Shown piece after piece: positions 17,285 through 24,877 of a stretch of 64,000 nt of DNA. Position 1 is the first letter of the stretch, and each line of letters begins with the position of its first letter. Source of the DNA: Lachnospiraceae bacterium (lineage in GTDB: Bacteria > Bacillota > Clostridia > Lachnospirales > Lachnospiraceae); assembly GCA_910576335.1 (NCBI GenBank), contig CAJTIU010000029.1:1-64000 (forward strand), in the 5' to 3' direction. The notes below the pieces were generated by a model, which was not told where the DNA came from, did not search any database, and saw nothing but the letters and a program-made list of their open reading frames with translations. Made by a program: the position numbers and the translations under genes.

Positions 17285-18214
17285 ATGGCGTCAAGCAAAG
17301 TTGAAATGAAAATTGTGGTTGAGAGAATGAATCTGAAGAATCTCACCCCGGATTTGGATTATAAAGGAAAAGAGGTCGTGATTCCTGACATTAACAGGCC
17401 GGCCCTTCCTCTTACAGGATTTTTTGAAAATTTTGAAGCCAGGCGGGTGCAGATCATTGGCTATGCAGAGCATAGTTATCTAGAAACGTTAAGTGATGAA
17501 AGAAAAGAGGTCATCTATGATCAGTTCTTTACAGAGGAGATGCCATGCATTATTTTCTGCAGATCCCTTGAACCGGACGCTGTGATGATTAGAAAGGCAG
17601 AAGAAAAGAATGTTCCAATCTTTTCCACAGAGATCCATACATCAGAATTTACCGCAGAGATTATCAGGTGGCTGAACGTGGCGCTTGCCCCCTGCATTTC
17701 CATTCATGGCGTACTGGTGGATGTATATGGCGTCGGAGTCCTGATCATGGGAGAGAGCGGAATCGGAAAAAGCGAGGCGGCTTTGGAGCTGATCAAAAGA
17801 GGACACCGTCTTGTCAGTGATGACGTAGTGGAGATCAGGAAGGTGAGTGATGAGACGCTGGTAGGCAGCGCTCCTGATATTACGAGGCATTTTATTGAGC
17901 TTCGCGGAATCGGTATTGTGGATGTGAAGACACTGTTTGGCGTACAGAGCGTCAGGGAAACCCAGAATATTGATCTTGTAATTACACTTGAGGACTGGGA
18001 CAGGGAAAAGGAATATGACAGGCTGGGGCTGGAGGAGCAGCGCACGGAATTCCTTGGAAACAGCGTCATCTGCCACCGGATTCCGATTCGTCCAGGCCGG
18101 AACCTGGCGATTATTGTAGAGACAGCCGCAATCAATCACAGGCAGAAGAAGATGGGATACAATGCAGCTCAGGAGCTTTACAAGCGTGTACAGAGAAACC
18201 TGACAAAGAAGTAA
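17285..18214 (+). CDS. hprK: HPr kinase/phosphorylase
   Basis: The 309-residue bifunctional enzyme phosphorylates HPr on Ser46 using ATP and reverses this with phosphate, controlling carbon catabolite repression. It has an N-terminal HPrK_N domain, Walker A GESGIGKS near residues 155-162 and the family signature ELRGIGIVDVKTLFG near 204-218. ATG 17285 is chosen over 17204 because GGAAGGAG precedes it and the upstream part is a hairpin. The neighbouring glucokinase gene fits a carbon-control role. A repeat begins immediately after its TAA. Confidence 0.96.
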   Translation: MASSKVEMKIVVERMNLKNLTPDLDYKGKEVVIPDINRPALPLTGFFENFEARRVQIIGYAEHSYLETLSDERKEVIYDQFFTEEMPCIIFCRSLEPDAVMIRKAEEKNVPIFSTEIHTSEFTAEIIRWLNVALAPCISIHGVLVDVYGVGVLIMGESGIGKSEAALELIKRGHRLVSDDVVEIRKVSDETLVGSAPDITRHFIELRGIGIVDVKTLFGVQSVRETQNIDLVITLEDWDREKEYDRLGLEEQRTEFLGNSVICHRIPIRPGRNLAIIVETAAINHRQKKMGYNAAQELYKRVQRNLTKK

Positions 18215-18290
18215 AAACCATTTGCCGAAGGCAATTTTAAATGGATTTGAGCATGTAACTGTGAAGGTTTCGGGCAGTTGCAATGGATTT
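18215..18290 (+). repeat. Two-hairpin dispersed repeat, copy 1
   Basis: This copy has the order: ACCATTTGCCGAAGGCAA hairpin, then GCATGTAACTGTGAAGG and a GGGCAGTTGC arm. The same two-hairpin unit is at 27715-27788, with partial copies at 57382 and 59346. It starts right after the hprK stop codon and runs into the glk leader, where it creates a false 5' extension of the glk reading frame. Confidence 0.75.
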
Positions 18291-18320
18291 ATAGTTACGA
18301 TTAGCAAGGAGGAAAAAAGG

Positions 18321-19259
18321 ATGAAATATTGCTTTGGAGTAGATGTAGGAGGAACAAGCGTAAAGCTTGGCCTCTTTACGACAGACGGGGAGATATTGGA
18401 CAAATGGGAGATCCCTACACGGAAGGAAAACAAAGGAGAGGCGATTTTACCGGATATTGCGGAATCACTGAGGAAGAAGATCGAGGAAAGACAGATTGAT
18501 AAGGGAGAGATAAAAGGAATCGGGATCGGTATCCCTGCGCCGGTAACAGGAGACGGAATTGTAAAAAATACAGCAAATCTCTGTTGGGGATATAAAGAGG
18601 TCAATCGAGAGTTAAGAGAGCTTACCGGGCTTGATGTACAGGCAGGGAATGATGCGAATCTTGCAGCTCTTGGAGAGATGTGGCTTGGTGCAGGCAAGGG
18701 GCAGAAAAATATGATCATGGTCACACTGGGAACCGGAGTCGGCGGCGGCGCGATCCTGGATGGAAGAGCGCTGGTTGGTGCAAACGGTGCTTCTGCAGAG
18801 ATCGGGCATGTGTGTGTGAACTATCATGAGACCAAAAAGTGCGGCTGCGGAAAAACCGGATGCCTGGAACAGTACGCATCAGCAACCGGAATTGCAAGGC
18901 TTGCAAGGATGCGTCTGGCATGGGACGAAGAGCCGTCCATATTAAGAGACCAGAAAAAGCTTGACGCCAAGGCAGTATTTGATGCACTGAAGGAAGGCGA
19001 TGCAGTAGCAGAGGAGATTGTGGAACAGTTTGCCGCATACCTGGGGCATGGACTCGCTAATGTGGCGATTATTGTGGATCCGGCGGTAATCGTCATCGGC
19101 GGCGGGGTATCCAAGGCAGGAGATATTCTGATTCCTTATATAAAGAAATACTTCCTGGAAAAGGCATTTTTCGCCAACACAGAGACAGAGTTTATGATTG
19201 CACAGCTTGATAACGATGCAGGAATCTGCGGAGCCGCAAAGTTAATGATTGATAAGTAG
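18321..19259 (+). CDS. glk: ROK-family glucokinase
   Basis: The 312-residue sugar kinase phosphorylates glucose with ATP. It shows the phosphate-binding motif GVDVGGTSVKLGLF at residues 6-19, the LGTGVGGG loop and the ROK zinc site (EIGHVCVNY followed by CGCGKTGC). An in-frame upstream start at 18222 is rejected because that stretch is the dispersed repeat; AAGGAGG at 18306-18312 fits ATG 18321. Location after hprK agrees with a function in sugar metabolism. A strong terminator follows. Confidence 0.93.
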   Translation: MKYCFGVDVGGTSVKLGLFTTDGEILDKWEIPTRKENKGEAILPDIAESLRKKIEERQIDKGEIKGIGIGIPAPVTGDGIVKNTANLCWGYKEVNRELRELTGLDVQAGNDANLAALGEMWLGAGKGQKNMIMVTLGTGVGGGAILDGRALVGANGASAEIGHVCVNYHETKKCGCGKTGCLEQYASATGIARLARMRLAWDEEPSILRDQKKLDAKAVFDALKEGDAVAEEIVEQFAAYLGHGLANVAIIVDPAVIVIGGGVSKAGDILIPYIKKYFLEKAFFANTETEFMIAQLDNDAGICGAAKLMIDK

Positions 19260-19277
19260 AAGCAGAAAGAATGGATG

Positions 19278-19311
19278 AAAAATCCCCGGACATAAAGTCC
19301 GGGGATTTTTT
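19278..19311. terminator. Bidirectional intrinsic terminator between glk and PBP gene
   Basis: AAAAATCCCCGGAC (19278-19291) pairs perfectly with GTCCGGGGATTTTT (19297-19310) across a 5-nt loop, with A and T runs on both sides. It serves the plus-strand glk and the minus-strand PBP gene. Confidence 0.92.
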
Positions 19312-19327
19312 GTGTTTGTGCTTCATA

Positions 19328-22036
19328 TCATGCTGTCGGATTATCCGGCGTCGGATTATCCGGTGTCGGATTATCCGGCGTTGGATTATCCGGTGTTGGA
19401 TTATCTGGCGTCGGATTGTCCGGTGTTGGAGTAGGAGTAGGAGTCGGAGTAGGAGTCGGCGTTGGAGTAGGAGTCGGAGTAGGAGTCGGCGTTGGAGTCG
19501 GAGTAGGAGTAGGAGTGGGCTCCGGTTCTGGCTCTGGATCATCACCGCCGTCGTCACCGCCATCGTCATCATCAGGCTCCTTGTTGTCATCATCAGGCTT
19601 CTTCTTGTCATCGTCAGGCTTTTTCTTATCGTCATCGTCTTCTTCGTCTCCGACATCTTTTCCGTCAGCACCCTTTATACCATAATGTCCGGGACATGCA
19701 GTATTCGGTACAGAGCCTTTTGCAAAGTACTCTGTAATTGTCGGGCATTTTCCAGCTACGGCAAGATGACCGGTGTACTTGCAGACCGTTTTCTTCTCAA
19801 CAGAATTCGGCATCTTAAATTCCTTTTCTTCCAAATTCTCATGAATCTGGCTCATAACACTTTTCCACAGGGTAAGGTGATATCCTGTGTCGCTTAGAGC
19901 CTTATTGTCATCATAGCCGCCCCATACAGTACAGATATAATAGGGAGTATATCCGGCGAACCACACGTCCTTATCCGAATCGTCTTCATTTGTTGAAGTA
20001 CCGGTTTTTCCGGCTACAGGCATATTATTCAGCCGGGCCTGGGTTCCGGTACCGCTTTCCACTACAGTCTGCATTGCGCTTGTGAGCAGATAAGCTGTAC
20101 TGTCCTGGAGAGCCTGATGGCTGTCCGGAGTTCCGTCTAAGAGAACATTGCCGTCATGATCAAGAACCTTTGAATATAAAGTGGGTCTGTTATAGACTCC
20201 CTCGTTTGCAATCGCAGCAAAAGCGCCGCACATCTCATAATTATAGACGCCGTCAACAATACCGCCCAGTGCAGTAGACTGTACAAGGTCAGATACCTCA
20301 CCGTATCCATCTATATACCGGCTCTTTACAAGAGTCGTAATTCCAAGATCCTTACATGCATCGTACCCGACCTCCGGGGTGATCTCAGTGAACATCTTAA
20401 CTGCGCATACGTTTGCAGAATCCTTAATTGCATTACGGATGGTCATATCACCGCGGTAGCTTCCGCCCCACCAGTTTTTGACATACTGACCGCTGTCGTA
20501 TTTAAATGGTTCATCGCGGATCAGTGTGGCGAGGGTTTCCCCGCAGGAATCAAGGGCGGCTGCATATACAGCGAGGATCTTAAAACAGGATCCGGGCTGT
20601 CTTGTAGAACCCTTGTAAGCACGGTTCAGGGAGAGACTTGTCTTTTTCTTGCCCCTTCCGCCGACCATGGCTTTTACTTCACCGGTATGCTGGTCCATGA
20701 GTGTAAGAGAAGCCTGAGGCTGTGGGGTAATGTTAATTACTTCGTCATACGTATCCCCGTCCTGGGTAATAGTAGACTTCCATTCCTTGATGGCTTTCTT
20801 TGCGTCATCCTTACTGGAGAAGACCAGTCCCTGTTTATCGCCGTGCTCTTCCTTCATATAATTCTTGATATTTCCAGACCCATAGTTTTCTATGGAGCCG
20901 TCAGCCCGGGTGACAGTCAGGGCATAATCAAGACCATATTCCTTCAAGGCAGGATAATTCTCGTCATTATTCATCTCTTTATCACAGATCTTCTGCATCT
21001 TCAGATTCTGTGTAGAATAAATGCTTAAGCCTCCGCTGTACACAGCGTTATAGGCCTGCGTCTCGGTAAAGCCGCACTGCTCCTGCAGATCCTCCATAAC
21101 CTGATCTGAGAGAGCATCTACAAAATAGCTGTAAGGGGTTGATTTTTCAGCGGCAGCATTCACCTTCTGAACTCTTGCGTACACATCATCCGCAACAGCC
21201 TCTTCATAGGCAGACTTGTCAATATAACCCTGCTCCAGCATCTTTTTCAGTACTTCATCCCGGCGGTCCTTGTTGTCCTCCGGATTTGTTACCGGATTTA
21301 GGACAGCCGGACTCTGTGCAATACCCGCAATGGTCGCACACTCGGACAGATTCAGCTCAGATACATCCTTGTTAAAATACCTCTTGGCTGCGGACTGCAC
21401 GCCAAGGGCGTTCTGTCCGAGATTGATTGTATTCATATAGCTCTCAAGAATCTCATCCTTACTCATCTGCTTTTCGATATCCAACGCAAGGAATTGTTCC
21501 TGAATTTTACGCTTCAGTCTGTCGTAGAATGTCTTTTCTTCTGTAAACTGAGGGAAGATATTATTCTTAATCAGCTGCTGCGTCAGAGTACTTGCACCCT
21601 CAGAAAAGCTTCCGGAAGTAAGGCCCTTCACGGCCGCACGGGCAATACCCTGTGGATCAATCCCGCTGTGTCTGTAAAAACGCTCGTCTTCAATCGCAAC
21701 AAAAGCATGCTGCATATCCACCGGAATCTCATCAATCGTCCGATAGATCCGGTTCGCCCCTTCATTCACAAACCGCCCGGTCTCCGTTTTATCATCGTCA
21801 GCATATACAATCGTAGTAAATCCTTTCGGTCCGACCTGAGATGGGGACACCTCAGGAGAATCATCAATAATATTCTTTACAAATAATCCGCCGCCAATTA
21901 CGCCGACTACCCCAATTACAATAATGCACAGGAGAAAAGCTTTAAACAACCGGAAACCAACACGTTTCCCCTGCATTGAAGCCTTGGAAGTAATCTGCTT
22001 CTGTCTCTGGGCGGCCTGCCTTTTACCATAATTCAT
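19328..22036 (-). CDS. Class A penicillin-binding protein (PBP1A-like)
   Basis: The roughly 902-residue bifunctional peptidoglycan synthase has one N-terminal membrane anchor (FLLCIIVIGVVGVIGGGLF), a GT51 glycosyltransferase domain (EDERFYRHSGID and GASTLTQQL) and a transpeptidase domain with SCFK near residue 481 as the nucleophile motif, SAN, and KTGTS near 676. After about residue 780 comes an acidic D/K-rich stretch, then a long Pro-Thr dipeptide run and six DNPTP-type repeats. ATG 22036 is preferred over GTG 22042 because AAAGGAGG is better spaced. The tail is unusually long for the family and probably spans the wall. Confidence 0.93.
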   Translation of the reverse strand: MNYGKRQAAQRQKQITSKASMQGKRVGFRLFKAFLLCIIVIGVVGVIGGGLFVKNIIDDSPEVSPSQVGPKGFTTIVYADDDKTETGRFVNEGANRIYRTIDEIPVDMQHAFVAIEDERFYRHSGIDPQGIARAAVKGLTSGSFSEGASTLTQQLIKNNIFPQFTEEKTFYDRLKRKIQEQFLALDIEKQMSKDEILESYMNTINLGQNALGVQSAAKRYFNKDVSELNLSECATIAGIAQSPAVLNPVTNPEDNKDRRDEVLKKMLEQGYIDKSAYEEAVADDVYARVQKVNAAAEKSTPYSYFVDALSDQVMEDLQEQCGFTETQAYNAVYSGGLSIYSTQNLKMQKICDKEMNNDENYPALKEYGLDYALTVTRADGSIENYGSGNIKNYMKEEHGDKQGLVFSSKDDAKKAIKEWKSTITQDGDTYDEVINITPQPQASLTLMDQHTGEVKAMVGGRGKKKTSLSLNRAYKGSTRQPGSCFKILAVYAAALDSCGETLATLIRDEPFKYDSGQYVKNWWGGSYRGDMTIRNAIKDSANVCAVKMFTEITPEVGYDACKDLGITTLVKSRYIDGYGEVSDLVQSTALGGIVDGVYNYEMCGAFAAIANEGVYNRPTLYSKVLDHDGNVLLDGTPDSHQALQDSTAYLLTSAMQTVVESGTGTQARLNNMPVAGKTGTSTNEDDSDKDVWFAGYTPYYICTVWGGYDDNKALSDTGYHLTLWKSVMSQIHENLEEKEFKMPNSVEKKTVCKYTGHLAVAGKCPTITEYFAKGSVPNTACPGHYGIKGADGKDVGDEEDDDDKKKPDDDKKKPDDDNKEPDDDDGGDDGGDDPEPEPEPTPTPTPTPTPTPTPTPTPTPTPTPTPTPTPTPDNPTPDNPTPDNPTPDNPTPDNPTPDNPTA
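19331..19520 (-). repeat. Coding tandem repeats: DNPTP (15 bp) and PT (6 bp) units
   Basis: Within the PBP gene the DNA consists of six 15-bp units (19331-19425), then an array of near-identical 6-bp units (to about 19520). Third-base variation (gtc/gta/gtt on the plus strand) is interspersed. Such arrays change length by slippage, so tail length is likely to vary between strains. Confidence 0.8.
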
Positions 22037-22190
22037 AAGCACCTGCCTCCTTTATACGAGGACATTATAACAAATAAGAAGATTGAAATAAAGAAAAAAA
22101 TGAAATCTTCATATTTTAGTAGGAAAATCTTAAGAAATTCGATATAATAATATGTAAAATATTGTAATTATTCGTGGAAAGGAAAACATC

Positions 22191-22853
22191 ATGTTACAAG
22201 AATCACGAACCGGATATAAAACAATCTATGAAAACGGAGAAGGAGAGGTCATAGAAAAGAAATCCCGTTTTATAGCCATCGCAGCTCCGGTGCAGAGCGA
22301 AGAGGAGGCAACGGCCTTCGTAGAATCTATCCGCAAGAAGTACTGGGATGCAAGGCATCACTGCTATGCATACATTCTCGGTGAGAAAAAAGAAATCAGA
22401 CGTATGAGTGATGACGGCGAGCCAACCGGAACCGCAGGAAAGCCCATCCTGGATCTGATCGAAGGAGGAGATCTGACTAACACCATCATTGTAGTCACCC
22501 GCTATTTCGGAGGAACCCTTCTTGGAACAGGAGGACTGGCGCGCGCGTACTCATCCGCCGCCCGCGCCGCCCTTGCCGCTGCGGTCATTATAACAAAAAT
22601 ACCTGGCCGAAGTCTCCATATTACCACCGACTACACTGCCCTTGGAAAAATCCAGCACCTCCTGGCAGCGCGGGGAGTCCACACCCTTGCCACTGACTAC
22701 ACCGACAAAGTATCCCTGGAAATCCTCGTCCCCGCAGAAGAAATTTCCGCCCTCACAGCCGCCCTCACCGAAGCCACCAACGCCAAAGCCGAAATCCACC
22801 CCGGCACCCCCCACTGGTACACCCAGATCAACAACCAGATCCACCTGTTTTAA
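22191..22853 (+). CDS. yigZ: YigZ family protein (IMPACT/UPF0029 fold)
   Basis: The 220-residue protein has the N-terminal UPF0029 domain with KKSRFIAIAAPV, ARHHCYAYI, DDGEPTGTAGKPIL and VTRYFGGTLLGTGGL, followed by a C-terminal ferredoxin-like DUF1949 domain. The cellular role is not settled; it may bind RNA or ribosomes. AAAGGAAAA precedes the ATG, and the gene is divergent from the PBP gene. The last third (after about 22540) uses strongly C-rich codons, unlike the first two thirds. A MITE-like element begins 31 bp after the stop. Confidence 0.9.
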   Translation: MLQESRTGYKTIYENGEGEVIEKKSRFIAIAAPVQSEEEATAFVESIRKKYWDARHHCYAYILGEKKEIRRMSDDGEPTGTAGKPILDLIEGGDLTNTIIVVTRYFGGTLLGTGGLARAYSSAARAALAAAVIITKIPGRSLHITTDYTALGKIQHLLAARGVHTLATDYTDKVSLEILVPAEEISALTAALTEATNAKAEIHPGTPHWYTQINNQIHLF

Positions 22854-22883
22854 CCCCAAGGCAGAAGCCCCAGAAGCTCCCAG

Positions 22884-23202
22884 AGAGTGTTTGAAAATTC
22901 ATTCCTACAATCTGCCGCTCACTTTACACTAGTATAATCCACACTAATTAACCGTACGTTTCACTTGTCTAAATTTCCATCTGCCGTGTTGTCGTCAATC
23001 GGCGTAGCCACCGCTACGTCTCGTTCCTCCACCTTGCAGATTGAAAATTTATCCTGCGTGAAACGTATCGGTAATTAGTGTGGGTTATACTAGATTTTAT
23101 GCTGAATTTAGTCAATGTAGCCCGCTACATCTCCTGAATCCACATAAAAACTGATGCAAACTGGGACGATATCTTGCAGAAAGCAATTTTCAAACACGCT
23201 CT
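22884..23202. mobile_element. Nested inverted-repeat MITE-like element
   Basis: The outer arms AGAGTGTTTGAAAATT (22884-22899) and AATTTTCAAACACGCTCT (23185-23202) enclose a second, longer inverted repeat: 36-bp arms at 22929-22964 and 23058-23093 beginning CTAGTATAA and ending TTATACTAG. The interior has no reading frame of note. A solo copy of one inner half lies at 29617-29703. Size and lack of coding capacity fit a non-autonomous mobile repeat, perhaps one element inserted in another. Confidence 0.75.
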
Positions 23203-23247
23203 AGAAACTTCCACATCCACTCCCCCTCCAGTGTAAGAAGGAAAACA

Positions 23248-23287
23248 GGAGCAGCACCTCCACTGCCGGCAGTGGAGGTGCTGCTCC
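23248..23287. terminator. Perfect 40-bp palindrome after hpf
   Basis: GGAGCAGCACCTCCACTGCC is followed directly by its exact complement with no loop bases. It lies 18 bp past the minus-strand hpf stop codon and is probably its transcription stop or 3' stabiliser, though no clear T run follows. Confidence 0.7.
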
Positions 23288-23304
23288 GTCTTCCCCCACT
23301 TCCC

Positions 23305-23838
23305 CTAAGAGAATTCCGGCTCAATCAACCCAAAGGTGCCGTCTTTCCTGCGGTACACCACGCATACTTCATCTGTCTCTGCATTACAGAATACAAAGAA
23401 GCTGTGTCCCAGAAGCTCCATCTGTACGCATGCATCCTCCGGGAACATAGGCTTAATTCCGAACTTCTTCGACCGTACAATCTTAATATCCCCGTCATCG
23501 TAAGCCTCTTCCGCCTCGAAGAGCTCCTTATTAAAATTGTTACCCTCCTGATGTCTTGCAATCAGTTTGTTCTTATATTTTCTAAGCTGGCGTTCAATTA
23601 CCTCCTCTACCAGGTCAATCGATACATACATATCCGTACTTTCCTGCTCAGAGCGGATAATATTGCCCTTTACAGGAATCGTTACCTCAATCTTCTGGTG
23701 TTCCCTCTGCACACTTAAAGTTACATGAATTTCCGTGTCAGGAGTAAAATACCTTTCAAGTTTTCCAAGCTTGTGCTCTACAGTTTCTTTTAAGCTAGGT
23801 GTTACATCAATGTTCTTTCCTACGATGATAAATTTCAT
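23305..23838 (-). CDS. hpf: Ribosome hibernation promoting factor, long form
   Basis: The 177-residue protein has an N-terminal S30AE/RaiA domain (MKFIIVGKNIDVTPSLKE, residues 1 to about 100) and a C-terminal dimerisation domain (IVRSKKFGIKPMFPEDACVQMELLGH). Two domains define the long form that dimerises 70S ribosomes into 100S particles in stationary phase. ATG 23838 is chosen over 23889 because GGAG lies ten bases upstream and homologues start MKF. The C-terminal domain is intact. Confidence 0.95.
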   Translation of the reverse strand: MKFIIVGKNIDVTPSLKETVEHKLGKLERYFTPDTEIHVTLSVQREHQKIEVTIPVKGNIIRSEQESTDMYVSIDLVEEVIERQLRKYKNKLIARHQEGNNFNKELFEAEEAYDDGDIKIVRSKKFGIKPMFPEDACVQMELLGHSFFVFCNAETDEVCVVYRRKDGTFGLIEPEFS

Positions 23839-23965
23839 ATATGCCCAACTCCTTTTTATAGATTTTTCAGAGAGAGTATAGTCTGACAACTTATTAACAG
23901 GCTACAGATCTTTCTGATATATCCAGTATAGCACGTTTGGATGCTAATGTATAGAACAGATTGCT

Positions 23966-24877
23966 TCAATTTTGGGAAAATTTGCTATGAACTCCTTTTT
24001 GTACTTTACTGAATAAAAACGGATAGAAAACAAGCACCCATAATACAAGTATAAAATATTCGAGGGCCTTTGCCAGGATGGAACTGCCTGTAAAAGAAGA
24101 GAGGGCTGACTTCAGGAGAAGTGCGCAGGCAAGACCTGCGGCAAGCTTTAAGAGCTGGCCCGGGAGGGAAAGGCCGCCGGTATTAAAATTCATATAGCTG
24201 CGCTCCACATAATATCCTGCGGCAAAGCCAAGACCTGCACCGGAAGCTTTCAGGCAGTCTGCGGCATATCTTGCTTCCAGCGTGCCGTCTGAGTGCAGAA
24301 TCAGCGCATAGGCACAGACAGCCAGGGAGAGTGCGGCAAGTACTCCTGAGATCAGCGCCGGACTGGAGCTTCCTGACAGCAGATGATCTTGGAAATGCCA
24401 CAGAATCCAGGAAATCACAAGGGAAATCCCCATTGCCGTGAGTACATCCTTCGGAGTGTGGCATCCAAGGTACATTCTGGAAAAGCCGATGAGGAAAAAG
24501 GAAAGGACACATAAAAGTTTTACCCAGCTACGTCTGCACTTAAGCGCCAGCGGAAAGAAGAGACAGACAGCCCCCTGTGTGTGTCCGCTGGGAAAGGAGT
24601 ATCCGGTTGCACCGGGAACTGCGCTTTCTACTGCATGAAATTCCGGATCCAGGATCCAGGGCCTGGGGATGCGGAAAGTAATCTTCAGTGTCTGCACGCA
24701 CAGACCGGCGGTGAAGTACGTAAAGCCCAGAAGATAAGCAAAGCGCTTATCCACGCACCAGTAAAGGGCGCAGATAACCGCTATAAGAATGATTTCCTGT
24801 CCGAAATAGGTGATAAACTGCATACATTTGTCAAGAAAAGGGGTACGTATTCCCTCTAACATCCATAAAAATCTCAT
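23966..24877 (-). CDS. PAP2-superfamily membrane phosphatase
   Basis: The 303-residue, multi-span protein carries the acid-phosphatase motifs in order: KITFRIPRP, PSGHTQG and SRMYLGCHTPKDVL. These dephosphorylate lipid phosphates such as undecaprenyl pyrophosphate or phosphatidic acid. The C-terminal third adds further spans. Its ATG overlaps the typA stop codon as ATGA (24874-24877), so translation is coupled to typA. Confidence 0.88.
   Translation of the reverse strand: MRFLWMLEGIRTPFLDKCMQFITYFGQEIILIAVICALYWCVDKRFAYLLGFTYFTAGLCVQTLKITFRIPRPWILDPEFHAVESAVPGATGYSFPSGHTQGAVCLFFPLALKCRRSWVKLLCVLSFFLIGFSRMYLGCHTPKDVLTAMGISLVISWILWHFQDHLLSGSSSPALISGVLAALSLAVCAYALILHSDGTLEARYAADCLKASGAGLGFAAGYYVERSYMNFNTGGLSLPGQLLKLAAGLACALLLKSALSSFTGSSILAKALEYFILVLWVLVFYPFLFSKVQKGVHSKFSQN

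Noticed and set aside
18222-18320. N-terminal extension of the ROK glucokinase frame
   Set aside because: The stretch is a dispersed hairpin repeat also found elsewhere, and AAGGAGG sits ahead of ATG 18321.
19331-19520. Possible CRISPR-like array
   Set aside because: Units are 6 or 15 bp, contiguous and in frame with the PBP gene, without spacers.
19271-19897. Plus-strand Arg/Ser-rich and Gly/Val-rich frames opposite the PBP tail
   Set aside because: They are antisense readings of the Pro-Thr/DNPTP repeats with no ribosome binding site or domain.
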